Positions 34,594 through 43,093 of a stretch of DNA of 64,000 bases are shown here, one piece after another; the stretch's first letter is position 1; the number at the start of each line of letters is the position of its first letter. Position numbers and translations under genes: made by a program. Under the pieces are notes generated by a model. It was not told the origin of the DNA. It searched no databases and was given only the letters and a program-made list of their open reading frames with translations. This stretch comes from Hydrogenophilales bacterium. Its GTDB lineage: Bacteria > Pseudomonadota > Gammaproteobacteria > Burkholderiales > Thiobacillaceae. Where the stretch lies: the NCBI GenBank assembly GCA_023258975.1, contig JAHFRD010000007.1, positions 90,058 through 154,057 on the forward strand, read 5' to 3'.

Positions 34594-35108
34594 GCAAATC
34601 TCCTTGACTGAAGAACCAGACCGGCGACTCGGGCCACGCCCGCCACCTCTCTTCCGATGTCCAGCATAGCCTTATTTTTCATGGAGTTAAACCTGCATGT
34701 GCTCAATGGGGGATGGCCTGGTATGGGGGTACTAGACATTCCATCCAGATATGGAAGAACTCTCCCGCTGTCAGCCGGCCTGGAGTTGCTTTATCCAGGC
34801 AGCACGCTGCCTCACTGGAAATCTGACAAAGTAGAACGAGCCACTACGTACCAGATATCGCGCGCTCTTGCTGTATCCGTCGCCCCGTTGGGGGTTGAGC
34901 GTGGCGGCTCGAAGCGCTATTGGATCGGCGTCGCCTCCAGGGAACGTGTGTGCCTTGGCGTCGGGGGTAGTTTCAGTCAGTTTTGCTACGGCAAGGCGCG
35001 GCCCCTCAAGCGCATTTTTGGGTATCTGGAAATACCGATGTTGGACTTTGAATTGATCGCAAGCGGCATGCTGGGCTGTATTTCCACGAACTGAAACAGG
35101 ACGACCCG
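34594..35108. other. 515-base gap without a convincing gene
   Basis: A 145-codon plus-strand frame (34657-35094) is open here but lacks a ribosome binding site and a recognisable domain, and its residue use looks random. The region should contain the promoter of the minus-strand small genes (near 34650) and that of tag (near 35060-35100). Confidence 0.5.
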
Positions 35109-35702
35109 ATGGATGACACGATCCGCTGCGCCTGGTGCGGCACCGACCCGATCTATTTGGCCTATCACGACCGGGAATGGGGTGTGCCCCTGCACGACGA
35201 ACGCGCCCTGTTCGAATTCCTCATCCTGGAAGGCGCCCAGGCGGGACTATCCTGGCTCACCATCCTGAAGAAGCGCGAGGGTTACCGGCGCGCTTTCGAC
35301 CACTTCGACGCGGAACGCATCGCCTGTTATGGAGAACAGGACACGGCCCGGTTGCTGGCCGATCCGGACATCGTGCGCAACCGCCTTAAGATCGCCGCAG
35401 CCATCGGCAACGCCCGCGCCACCCTGAAAATCCGTGAGGAATTCGGCGGCCTGGACGCCTACTTCTGGCGCTTCGTGGATGGTCGGCCGATCCAGAGTGG
35501 CTGGCGGGACATGAGTCAAGTCCCCGCCAGTACGCCCCTGTCCGACACGATCAGCAAGGATTTGAAGCAGCGCGGTTTCAAGTTCGTCGGCTCCACCATC
35601 GTCTACGCTCACATGCAGGCTACCGGCATGGTCAACGACCACACGCTGGGTTGCTTCCGGCATGCAGCGTTCCAAGCGGGGCAGGACTTCCCCCTCGCTT
35701 GA
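35109..35702 (+). CDS. tag: DNA-3-methyladenine glycosylase I
   Basis: A 197-residue base-excision repair enzyme that removes 3-methyladenine. Family features: the N-terminal zinc ligands in CAWCG, YLAYHDREWGVPLHDE, FLILEGAQAGLSW (the catalytic-pocket Glu and the helix-hairpin region), FKFVGSTIVYAHMQA and the C-terminal zinc site DHTLGCFRH. Length is normal for Tag. It stands alone: remnants and small genes lie upstream, a decayed MFS gene converges from downstream. Confidence 0.96.
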   Translation: MDDTIRCAWCGTDPIYLAYHDREWGVPLHDERALFEFLILEGAQAGLSWLTILKKREGYRRAFDHFDAERIACYGEQDTARLLADPDIVRNRLKIAAAIGNARATLKIREEFGGLDAYFWRFVDGRPIQSGWRDMSQVPASTPLSDTISKDLKQRGFKFVGSTIVYAHMQATGMVNDHTLGCFRHAAFQAGQDFPLA

Positions 35703-35839
35703 AGGCGCTGTTCGCGTTGGTTGGTGCTGCAGACAGACCAGTTCCCCCCTGCCGCGAAGTCCTGCTGTTGCGTGTCTCTCGAATCAGGCGTTCGCCGCAG
35801 CCATCCGCCTTCTCAACTGACTCTTTCATGGCGCGCAGG

Positions 35840-36455
35840 GGGTGCTTGGAGGCGTCGCCGTTGGAGCGGACGCGCAGGGCCAGCAAGGCCAATATCACGG
35901 CCAAATAGGACGCCGCGTTCAACAGGAAGCACACCGCCTCCCCAGCCACGGCGATGATGAAGCCCGCCAGCGCCGGGTCGATGAAGCGGGTGGCGTTCAT
36001 GATCATGGAATTCAGGGCGATGGCGTTGGCCAGTTGCGTCCGGTCCTCTACCAGATTCGCCACCAGGGACTGGCGCACCGGCATGTCCAGGGCGTTGATG
36101 CAGTCCATGAGAAAGGCCAGGGACAGTAGCAGGGCGGGGGTGATCCGGCCCTGCCAGGTCTGCAGCGCCAGGGCCAGTGCCTGGAGCAACGCCAGCACCT
36201 GGGGCCCAGATCATCAGCCGGCGCCGCTCCACGCGATCCGACCACACGCCGCCGAGCAGGCCGAACAGCAAAATGGGCGCCTGGCTGGCGAAACCCAGCA
36301 GGCCCAGCACCAGGGCGGAATCGGTCAGCCGATAAGCCAGCCCATGGCGACCTGCTGCATCCAGGTGCCCGCCATGGACACCAGTTGCCCGGCGAAATAG
36401 ATACGGAAGTCGCGGGAACGCAGGGCGTGGAGGGGGTGGCGGGCGGCGGGGGGGC
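35840..36455 (-). pseudogene. MFS transporter (EntS-like), truncated and frameshifted
   Basis: Across at least three frames the sequence reads [78 protein letters not shown] and LNSMIMNATRFIDPALAG, the N-terminal six helices of an MFS_3/enterobactin-exporter-type permease. Roughly 190 of the usual 400 residues remain and the 3' half is gone. It is a dead gene; substrate unknown. Confidence 0.75.
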
Positions 36456-36467
36456 ATGGGGTGGGAT

Positions 36468-36827
36468 TCAGGCGGGTGGTCGGTCGCGGAAATGGGCTTG
36501 GGCCGCGTCACTTCGCTGAGGGTGCATACAAGCGAGGGCCACTGGATAGCCCACTCCAGGATTGGCGCGGGGTAACGCCTCTTGTCCGCCTGAGTTGCCC
36601 ACCCCCATCTCTTTTCGCCCGTGTCGTACGGCGTAGGCGATGCCGCCCCGATCCAGGCCCAGGTCGCGCAGTTCGTGCGCGTTCAAGGAGCGCAGTTCCG
36701 CTTCGGCGCGCGGGGTGGCCAGGGTGGCGGCGATTCGCATCCGATGGCGCTGGAGCCAGTCCCACGGCATGTGTTTGCATAGGGCCAGCCAAAGCCCTTC
36801 TCCGTTCGATCCTGTCCATTCCGCCAT
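36468..36827 (-). CDS. DUF1127-type small protein with long C-terminal tail
   Basis: The central part, [21 protein letters not shown], is the arginine-rich DUF1127 motif found in small regulatory proteins near MocR or GntR genes. The frame is 119 residues, longer than the usual 50-90, because about 45 residues follow the motif; these look unstructured and may be an extension created by decay of the adjacent MFS gene. It is divergent from the MocR gene and may be its target. Confidence 0.6.
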   Translation of the reverse strand: MAEWTGSNGEGLWLALCKHMPWDWLQRHRMRIAATLATPRAEAELRSLNAHELRDLGLDRGGIAYAVRHGRKEMGVGNSGGQEALPRANPGVGYPVALACMHPQRSDAAQAHFRDRPPA

Positions 36828-36910
36828 GTCCGGCTCCTTACATTGCTTTGCGTCATGCTAGGTCGGCGGCGAGTGGCGATACAGTCGCAGAAATGCCGTG
36901 ATTGATGCGT

Positions 36911-36963
36911 TACAGTGTGTACATCAAACCAACTGTATTGGCCCGTTTCGTGGCCCGCTGTAT
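36911..36963. promoter_or_regulatory. Candidate MocR operator: spaced CTGTAT repeats
   Basis: Direct repeats CTGTATTG (36933) and CTGTATCG (36958), each associated with GGCCCG, plus an inverted ACAGTG at 36913, lie in the divergent region before the MocR ATG. MocR-family regulators commonly bind two spaced direct repeats in such gaps. Confidence 0.35.
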
Positions 36964-37013
36964 CGCGGGCCGGTGCATGGCTCGGCCTAGACTGGCGGCA
37001 GAGGAGGTAACCC

Positions 37014-38534
37014 ATGAACCTGTATGAAAACCTGGCCACGGAATTGAAGGACGCCATTCGCCAAGGACTGTATCCGCCGGGGGAACGGGTGCCCTCGGTG
37101 CGGCGCCTGTCGGAACAGCGGCGGGTGAGCCAGGCCACCGTGGTGGCTGCCTACCGGCTGCTGGAAAGCCACGGCTGGCTGGAGGCGCGGCCCCAGTCCG
37201 GTTTCTTCGCGCGCCAACCCGAGACCGCCCCGCCGCCGGCCCGCGCCACCGAGATGGTGGATGGCCCCTGCGCGGTGGATGTCACCGAACTGGCCATGCG
37301 CCTGTCCCGCAACACCCAGCGCAAGGATTTGATCTCCCTGGGCGCGGCGGTGCCCCACCCGGATTTCCTGCCCCTGAAGGATCTGCGCGCTTCCCTCAAC
37401 CGCTGTCTGCGGGGCAACGCGGATGTGGGCAGCCGTTACAGCTTCCCGCCCGGCGAGGAGTCCTTACGCCTGCGCATCGCCCGTCGGGCGGCGGACAGCG
37501 GTTGCAGCTTCGCTCCGGACGACATTGTCGTCACCGACGGCTGCCAGGAGGCCCTCAACCTGGCCCTGCGGGCCGTGGCCAAGGCCGGGGACATCATCGC
37601 CATCGAGACCCCCGCCTTCTTCGGCACCCTCCAGGCCATTGAGTCCTTGGGCATGCGGGCACTGGAAATTCCCAGCGACCCTGACACGGGCATCAGCCTG
37701 GAGGCCCTCACCCTGGCCCTGGACCGATGGCCGGTGAAGGCCGTGGCGGTGGTGGCCAATTTCAGCAACCCCACCGGCAGCCTGATGCCGGATGGCCACA
37801 AGGCGAAGCTGGTGAAGACCTTGGCTACCCGGGGCATTCCCCTCATTGAGGACGACATCTATGGCGACCTGGCCCACGGCCGGGAACGGCCCCGGGCCGC
37901 CAAGGCCTATGACCGCGACGGCAACGTGCTGCTGTGTTCGGCAATTTCCAAGAGCATCGCCCCCGGCTACCGGGTGGGCTGGATCGTGGCCGGCCGCTGG
38001 CGCAAGGCGGTGGAACACCTGAAATACGTGGGCACCATGGCCAACGCCACCCTGCCGCAACTGGCCATTGCCGACTACCTGGCCGACAGCCGCTACGAAC
38101 GCCACCTGGCCCGGGTGCGCCGCGCCTACGCCGACAACCTGGCGCGCATGCAGGCCGCCATCCACCACTACTTTCCCGTTGGCACCCACGCCAGCCGCCC
38201 CGGCGGCGGCTTCGTGCTGTGGGTGGAGTTGCCGGAACGATCCCAGGGGGAGCGCGACACCTTGGCCCTGTACGAAAAGGCCCTGGCCGCCGGCATCAGC
38301 TTTACCCCCGGCCGCCTGTTCTCGCCCCAGGCGAAATACGGCAACTGCCTGCGCCTGGCCGCAGCGCTGCCCTGGGATGCGCGGGTGGAAGCGGCCCTGG
38401 CGGAGTTGGGACGGCTGGCGGGGCGGGGGTGCGCACCAGGAGCCAGACCTGCTTTACGGCGAGATCGGCCGGATGAGGGTAGAACTCGACTGGCTCAAAA
38501 AAAAGTCCAGGTGTTGGCGCGTGCCAACAGTTGA
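37014..38534 (+). CDS. MocR-family regulator (GntR HTH fused to aminotransferase-like domain)
   Basis: Residues 1-75 are a GntR-type winged helix (GERVPSVRRLSEQRRVSQATVVAAYRLL split over the fold) and about 100-470 a fold-type I aminotransferase domain with the PLP lysine in SAISKSIAPGYR, NFSNPTGSLMP and YSFPPGEESLRLRIA. Such proteins sense an amine or PLP and control divergent genes. AGGAGG lies before the ATG. The natural end is probably LAELGRLAGRG near residue 475; the remaining 30 residues are read out of frame through an IS3 orfA remnant. So the C-terminus appears altered but the domains are complete. Whether it still works is open. Confidence 0.88.
   Translation: MNLYENLATELKDAIRQGLYPPGERVPSVRRLSEQRRVSQATVVAAYRLLESHGWLEARPQSGFFARQPETAPPPARATEMVDGPCAVDVTELAMRLSRNTQRKDLISLGAAVPHPDFLPLKDLRASLNRCLRGNADVGSRYSFPPGEESLRLRIARRAADSGCSFAPDDIVVTDGCQEALNLALRAVAKAGDIIAIETPAFFGTLQAIESLGMRALEIPSDPDTGISLEALTLALDRWPVKAVAVVANFSNPTGSLMPDGHKAKLVKTLATRGIPLIEDDIYGDLAHGRERPRAAKAYDRDGNVLLCSAISKSIAPGYRVGWIVAGRWRKAVEHLKYVGTMANATLPQLAIADYLADSRYERHLARVRRAYADNLARMQAAIHHYFPVGTHASRPGGGFVLWVELPERSQGERDTLALYEKALAAGISFTPGRLFSPQAKYGNCLRLAAALPWDARVEAALAELGRLAGRGCAPGARPALRRDRPDEGRTRLAQKKVQVLARANS
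38434..38525 (+). pseudogene. IS3-family OrfA C-terminal remnant
   Basis: In the frame +1 to MocR the sequence reads LLYGEIGRMRVELDWLKKK, the leucine-zipper end of IS3-type OrfA. Only about 25 residues remain, between the MocR gene and the IS1380-type element. Confidence 0.65.
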
Positions 38535-38537
38535 CCA

Positions 38538-39272
38538 TTTAGCCTGGATGTTGCACAAAGAGGGCGATATACGTTGTAAGTATTCAATCTAATTTAAGTT
38601 GCCCAGAAACCAATTCGTAAAAAACGCCTCCAGGCACTCGCCCTGCTGCTGATTCTACCCCGGAGCAACTCCGGTTTCCGCCTGCTGCGGGCTTCACGGT
38701 CTCCAACCCCGGATTGATGCAGTTGATCGCGGCCGATGGTCAGGCCCGATTTCATCTTCGGCCTGGCCGGCAACGCCGTCCTGGCGCGCCAGGACGAGGG
38801 TCTGATGACGAATGCGCGTGGCCACCTCGCCCTGCATCAGTCGTTGGCCGCCCAAGGCCTGGGGCCGGAGGTGGCAGCGGTGCGGTTGTTCGGTGAATTC
38901 GAGTATGCGGCCAGGTCTTGGCCACAAGCTTTCCGCGTGCTGGTCAAGGCCGAAGTCCCGCCAAGCACTGGGGGACTGCCCGCCAAGGATAACGAGCGCT
39001 TCGTGGTGACCACGCTGCGCAGCGCCTCACGCCGCACGCTCTACCAGCAAGACTACTGCGCTCGGGGACAGGCCGAGAATTTGATCAAGCAAGTGAAGTG
39101 CGATCTGAAATCCGATCGGACCTCGGTATCCACCTTCTTCGCCACCCCTGCCGACAACCGCTTCTCGTTTCTCCTCTGTGCGGGTGAGGGGAGGTGTCGC
39201 AGAAAAAACAAAAAACCAGCTCGTCGGCGCCATGTGGACTATGCAGATGATTTATGCAACATCCAGGATAAA
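38538..39272 (+). mobile_element. Internally deleted IS1380-family element with both terminal repeats
   Basis: TTTAGCCTGGATGTTGCACA (38538 onwards) and its near-perfect complement at 39251-39272 (20 of 22 positions) bound a 735-base element. Between them lies a transposase remnant. Intact IS1380 elements are about twice as long, so half the transposase has been lost. No clear target-site duplication is visible. Confidence 0.7.
38736..39180 (+). pseudogene. IS1380-family transposase fragment
   Basis: DFIFGLAGNAVLARQ, FGEFEYAARSW, RFVVTTLRS, LYQQDYCARGQAENLIKQ and LKSDRTS follow the C-terminal half of IS1380 transposases, where the YCARG..EN segment carries the catalytic Glu. The N-terminal half with the first catalytic Asp residues and the last helices are missing. 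Confidence 0.7.
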
Positions 39273-39344
39273 TATGTGCTTGAAATAAAAGGAGAAATGC
39301 TATATATTAGCGCGCTCTAATATTTGTTCATGAGAGGGGCGAAT

Positions 39345-39671
39345 ATGTTTGGCATGTACAACATCAAGGAACTCGACGTCGATGCGCTCGACATTAACAA
39401 GGAGCAAATCCTCCTTATCGACGTGCGCACCGAAGGAGAGGTGTCGCGTGGCGTCATCGACGGGGCCATCCACATTCCCTTGCATCTCCTGCCGCTGCGA
39501 GCCACGGAAATCCCGCAGGACAAACCTGTGGTGATCTACTGCAACTCAGGCGCCCGCTCCGCGCAAGCCTGCGCTTTCATGGCCGCCAAGGGCTTCGAAA
39601 ACATGCACAACCTGTCCGGCGGCATCATGGCCTGGGCCCGTTCCGGGAAACCACTGACAGCCTTGTCCTGA
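39345..39671 (+). CDS. Rhodanese-like sulfurtransferase of the rhd-tusA-dsrE2 set
   Basis: A 108-residue single rhodanese domain with active-site loop CNSGARS (Cys about 66), ILLIDVRTEGE and GGIMAWARSGKP. AGAGGGG before ATG 39345 decides the start over in-frame ATG 39330 and TTG 39324. It is followed by tusA and dsrE2 on the same strand. In sulfur oxidisers this trio passes persulfide sulfur in the cytoplasm towards the Dsr or sHdr oxidation system; that role is known for the arrangement, not shown here. Confidence 0.9.
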   Translation: MFGMYNIKELDVDALDINKEQILLIDVRTEGEVSRGVIDGAIHIPLHLLPLRATEIPQDKPVVIYCNSGARSAQACAFMAAKGFENMHNLSGGIMAWARSGKPLTALS

Positions 39672-39795
39672 TACGGTCGCCGCTGCTTGCCAGGCGGCTT
39701 GATCCAGGTCATTTCGACTCGTTGCAATCTCCCCACAAGCGGTATAAATTACGCCGGCTTTTTTTAGCACTTGCTAATTTACTGAAGGAAAAACC

Positions 39796-40023
39796 ATGAA
39801 TTTCGACAAAGAACTCGACGCACGCGGCCTCAACTGCCCGCTGCCCATCCTGCGCTGCAAGAAATCCCTGAATGAAATGACTTCCGGTCTGGTTTTGAAA
39901 GTGGTGTCCACTGATCCGGGCTCCGTCAAGGACTTCGCGGCCTTCGCCAAGCAAACCGGCAACGAACTCCTCTCCTCCGCCGAAGCTGGTGGCGAGTACA
40001 CCTTCTTCATCAAGAAGAAGTAA
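39796..40023 (+). CDS. tusA: TusA-like sulfur carrier protein
   Basis: A 75-residue TusA/SirA-family protein with the sulfur-accepting Cys in the CPxP motif of RGLNCPLPILRCKKSL and the usual C-terminal beta strand ending in lysines. AAGGAA precedes the ATG. It lies 124 bases after the rhodanese gene and 34 before dsrE2, so it probably takes sulfur from the rhodanese and exchanges it with DsrE2. A second cysteine (RCKK) is also present. Confidence 0.92.
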   Translation: MNFDKELDARGLNCPLPILRCKKSLNEMTSGLVLKVVSTDPGSVKDFAAFAKQTGNELLSSAEAGGEYTFFIKKK

Positions 40024-40057
40024 GCACTTCTTTTCAACCGTTTCGAGAGGTGCCGTG

Positions 40058-40570
40058 ATGGACGATCAAAAGAAGCTGGCGATCATCGCGACCAAAGGCA
40101 CGCTGGACTGGGCATACCCCCCGTTCATTCTGGCGTCCACGGCCGCCGCCCTGGGCTACGAAACCCAGATTTTCTTCACCTTCTATGGCTTGCAAATGCT
40201 CCGCAAGGATCTCAGTTGCCTGAAGGTCAGTCCCCTGGGCAACCCGGGTATGCCCATGAAAATGCCGTTCGGACCAAAATGGTTCAAGGGCATCAACTGG
40301 AATATCCCCAATGCCGTGCAGTCCCTGGTGCCGGGCTATGAGTCTGTCGCCACCGCCTTGATGAAACAAACCATCAAGAACAATGGTGTGGCATCCATTC
40401 CTGAGTTACGCGAGCTTTGTCAGGAAGCCGAAGTCAAATTCATTGCTTGCCAGATGACGGTCGAGTTGTTCGGTTTTGAACACAGCGACTTCATCGACGG
40501 TGTCGAATATGGCGGCGCCGCCACCTTCTTCGAATTTGCCGGCGAAACGGACATCTGTTTGTTTATTTGA
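40058..40570 (+). CDS. dsrE2: DsrE2-like (DsrE/DsrF/DrsH family) sulfur-transfer protein
   Basis: A 170-residue protein with KLAIIATKGTLDWAYPPFIL, GYETQIFFTFYGLQML, SPLGNPGMPMKMPFG and the likely active cysteine in KFIACQMTVELFG. Length and these blocks fit DsrE2A proteins encoded beside tusA. GAGAGG precedes ATG 40058. A strong terminator follows the stop at 40588, so rhd-tusA-dsrE2 ends here. The protein is thought to bind sulfur at the cytoplasmic face in sulfur oxidisers. Confidence 0.88.
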   Translation: MDDQKKLAIIATKGTLDWAYPPFILASTAAALGYETQIFFTFYGLQMLRKDLSCLKVSPLGNPGMPMKMPFGPKWFKGINWNIPNAVQSLVPGYESVATALMKQTIKNNGVASIPELRELCQEAEVKFIACQMTVELFGFEHSDFIDGVEYGGAATFFEFAGETDICLFI

Positions 40571-40587
40571 TTCTGGTAAATTAGTAC

Positions 40588-40632
40588 CAAGAAAGCCGCC
40601 TTGGGGTGACCCAAAGGCGGCTTTCTTATTTT
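40588..40632 (+). terminator. Strong intrinsic terminator after dsrE2
   Basis: AAGAAAGCCGCCTT (from 40589) pairs with AAAGGCGGCTTTCTT around GGGGTGACCC, followed by TATTTTA. Classical stem and T-rich tail 18 bases after the dsrE2 stop. Confidence 0.9.
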
Positions 40633-40788
40633 AATCAATGCATTAGCGTATTCTGAAACGCTACTGGACGGCGTATTTCAGTGCAAATACGCCTTGCGGC
40701 ACTTGATTCTCGCAATTACCATGCTGCGTGTTTTGCCTGGGCGAAGATCCGGGTGAAAACCTTCAAACGCGCTTTCGAGGAGATATAC

Positions 40789-42027
40789 ATGCGCAAGACC
40801 CAACTTCTGATCGCCCTGGCCGCCATTGGCTTTGCCGGTTCCGCTTCTGCCACCAATGGTTATTTTGCGCACGGTATTGGTATTAAAGCCAAGGGCATGG
40901 GAGGGGCCAGCATAGCATTTGCCGAAGATGGATTCGGACTGGCGTCAAATCCAGCAACACTGAGCCAGGTACAACCTGGTGTTACGTTGGGTGCGAGTGT
41001 TTTCAGCCCGGATCGGGCAGTACACATGTCGACCTCTTATCCCCTTGGGGCTTCCACGAAGGATGGTAACGATACAAGTGTTTTTCTTATTCCTGAGCTT
41101 GCCTATGTTAGGCACGGGGACAACGGCCTGAGTTACGGTGTGGCCGTGTATGGAAATGGCGGTATGAACGTGGATTATGCTGGCCCTGTATATGATAATA
41201 CTAATAAAACATATACCAATATGGAGCAGTTGTTTATAGCCCCGACCATTGCAAAAAAAATTGGAGAAAATAACACTATTGCGGCAAGCCTGAATCTCGT
41301 TTATCAAACTTTTGAGGCAGGTGGCCTTGCATGGTTTGCGGGTTATACACGCACTGGTGCGGCAAATCCTGGCGATCATGGCAAGGATAGTTCTACGGGT
41401 GTCGGTATGAAGCTAGGGTGGACCGGTACTATTTCCAGTACAGTAAACGCAGGCGCGTACTACCAGCCAGAAACGAAAATGTCTAAATTCGACAAATATA
41501 GGGATTTGTTTGCGGAGGATGGTGGATTTAATATTCCCGCGACATATGGCGTGGGTTTGTCAATCAAGGCATCCCCGGCAACCATGATCGCCTTCGATAT
41601 TGTTCGTATTCAGTATGGTGATATTAAATCTCTGGCAAACAAGAATAACCATGATTGGACCAATACAAAACTTGGCGCGGCTGATGGCAAAGGTTTTGGT
41701 TGGAATAATATGACCGTTTACAAGATAGGCGTTCAGCATCAAGTGGATAATAAGACCACAGTTCGGGCGGGTTGGAATTATGGTAAGCAGCCTATCGCAG
41801 CCGACCAGCTTGACTTCAACCTTCTTGCTCCCGCAGTTGTTCAGAATCACATGACACTGGGGATGACTAGGAAACTTGATGGTGGTGGTGAACTCTCACT
41901 CCACTATATGCATGCGTTTAATAATGCTGTGTCGGGAACTCCCGCTGCTGGAACAGGCACTCTATACGTCGATAAATTGGAAATGGCTCAAGATGAGTTT
42001 GGCGTTCAGTATGCTTGGAAGTTTTGA
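40789..42027 (+). CDS. OmpP1/FadL-type outer-membrane transporter
   Basis: A 412-residue protein with a signal peptide (cleaved after SASA near 20) and the FadL hallmark N-terminus TNGYFAHGIGIKAKGMGGA, followed by SNPATL and beta-strand-rich sequence ending in aromatic YAWKF, as in outer-membrane barrels. Members let long-chain fatty acids or aromatic hydrocarbons through the outer membrane. GAGGAGA precedes ATG 40789. From about 40990 to 42000 the gene is clearly richer in A/T and in codons such as AAT and GTT than its neighbours, suggesting transfer or relaxed codon use. Substrate cannot be told. Confidence 0.9.
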   Translation: MRKTQLLIALAAIGFAGSASATNGYFAHGIGIKAKGMGGASIAFAEDGFGLASNPATLSQVQPGVTLGASVFSPDRAVHMSTSYPLGASTKDGNDTSVFLIPELAYVRHGDNGLSYGVAVYGNGGMNVDYAGPVYDNTNKTYTNMEQLFIAPTIAKKIGENNTIAASLNLVYQTFEAGGLAWFAGYTRTGAANPGDHGKDSSTGVGMKLGWTGTISSTVNAGAYYQPETKMSKFDKYRDLFAEDGGFNIPATYGVGLSIKASPATMIAFDIVRIQYGDIKSLANKNNHDWTNTKLGAADGKGFGWNNMTVYKIGVQHQVDNKTTVRAGWNYGKQPIAADQLDFNLLAPAVVQNHMTLGMTRKLDGGGELSLHYMHAFNNAVSGTPAAGTGTLYVDKLEMAQDEFGVQYAWKF

Positions 42028-42078
42028 TGGTTGCATAAGTTATTGTTGATTGCAGGTTGACATGAAGAACATGCAGAG

Positions 42079-42102
42079 AAGCCGGGCTCCCCCGGCTTTT
42101 TT
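42079..42102 (+). terminator. Intrinsic terminator after the FadL-type gene
   Basis: AAGCCGGG (42079-42086) and CCCGGCTT (42091-42098) form the stem, followed by a T run to 42102. Confidence 0.85.
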
Positions 42103-42142
42103 GTTTACAATGCACCGCATTTGTTCACTACCGGAAAGCACG

Positions 42143-43015
42143 ATGAAACGTACTCTTGCAGTCCTTGCCCTGTTGTTCTGGGCTCCGCTGGCGCTGGCGC
42201 TCAGTCCCTATTTTTATGGGGACAAGGTTCAGGCGGGTGATATTCAAGCCGTTCTGGCCCAGGTTGAAGCGAAGCTGACCAAGGCCGGCTTCGATGTGGT
42301 GGGTAAACATACCCCGCCGGGCCTGCCTGGCTATGGTGTGGTGGTGGTAACCGACGAGGCCTTGCTCGCGATCGTGCGCAAACTGGGCGGGGCCAATATC
42401 GTCGGGGCGCCCATCCGTATCGGTGTCAAGGCTGACGGCACGGTGTCCTACATGAACCTGGACTACTGGCAGCGCGCCTTTTTCCGAAAACAGTATTCCT
42501 ACGCGCAGAAAGCGGTGCGGGACGCCCAGTCCAAACTGGTCAAGGCGCTGGGTGCCGGCAAGGCGTTCGGCGGCAGCGTGGACAAGATCGACCTGGCCGA
42601 TTACCAGTACATGTTCGGCATGGAGGGCTTCGACTCCGACAAGAACGTGGTCATGGAGCACCTCTCCTTCGACGACGCGGTGAAGACCATTCAGGACAAT
42701 CTGGCGCGCGGCCTGGGCAAGACTTCCAAGGTTTATGAAATCATCATGCCGGACAAGAAACTCGCGGTGTTCGGTGTGGCTTTGAATGATCCCAAGGAAG
42801 GCGAGGGCTGGTGGGTGAAGAGCGCCGGCGCCGAGAACATCGCCGCGCTGCCTTATGAAATCTATGTGGTGAACAACAAGGCCGGCCACCTGTTCGCGCG
42901 TTTCCGCATCGCGCTGGGTTGGCCGAATGTGGGCATGGGCACCTTCATGCGTATCGTCGAGGCGCCTGGCGTGATTCGGGATACGCTGACGGTGGTGGCG
43001 GGTGGAGCACCCTGA
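42143..43015 (+). CDS. Secreted protein of unknown function, DUF302-like pattern
   Basis: A 290-residue protein with a signal peptide (VLALLFWAPLALA, cleavage near 20). Two similar halves appear: AVLAQVEAKLTKAGFDV to a later GAPIRIGV, and DAVKTIQDNLARGL to LPYEIYVVNN, each a helix, strands and a hydrophobic IRI/YEI strand, which recalls the DUF302 fold, though the match is weak. It has no cysteines after the signal. It is separated from the FadL-type gene by a terminator and so has its own promoter, and ends at a bidirectional hairpin shared with mnmC. Role unknown. Confidence 0.75.
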   Translation: MKRTLAVLALLFWAPLALALSPYFYGDKVQAGDIQAVLAQVEAKLTKAGFDVVGKHTPPGLPGYGVVVVTDEALLAIVRKLGGANIVGAPIRIGVKADGTVSYMNLDYWQRAFFRKQYSYAQKAVRDAQSKLVKALGAGKAFGGSVDKIDLADYQYMFGMEGFDSDKNVVMEHLSFDDAVKTIQDNLARGLGKTSKVYEIIMPDKKLAVFGVALNDPKEGEGWWVKSAGAENIAALPYEIYVVNNKAGHLFARFRIALGWPNVGMGTFMRIVEAPGVIRDTLTVVAGGAP

Positions 43016-43070
43016 CCGCCTGTCGGTCATGTCCGGTTTCCTCCTCCTCCCCACGACGGGAGGGGAGATG

Positions 43071-43093
43071 AAAGGCCCCGAAGGGGCCTTTTT
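43071..43093. terminator. Bidirectional terminator between convergent genes
   Basis: AAAGGCCCC, loop GAA, GGGGCCTTT (43071-43091), with T runs to the right and a short A run to the left. It serves the unknown secreted-protein gene and mnmC, whose ends face each other. Confidence 0.88.

Noticed and set aside
34657-35094. A 145-codon plus-strand frame before tag
   Set aside because: No ribosome binding site, no domain, random-looking residue use; treated as an intergenic region.
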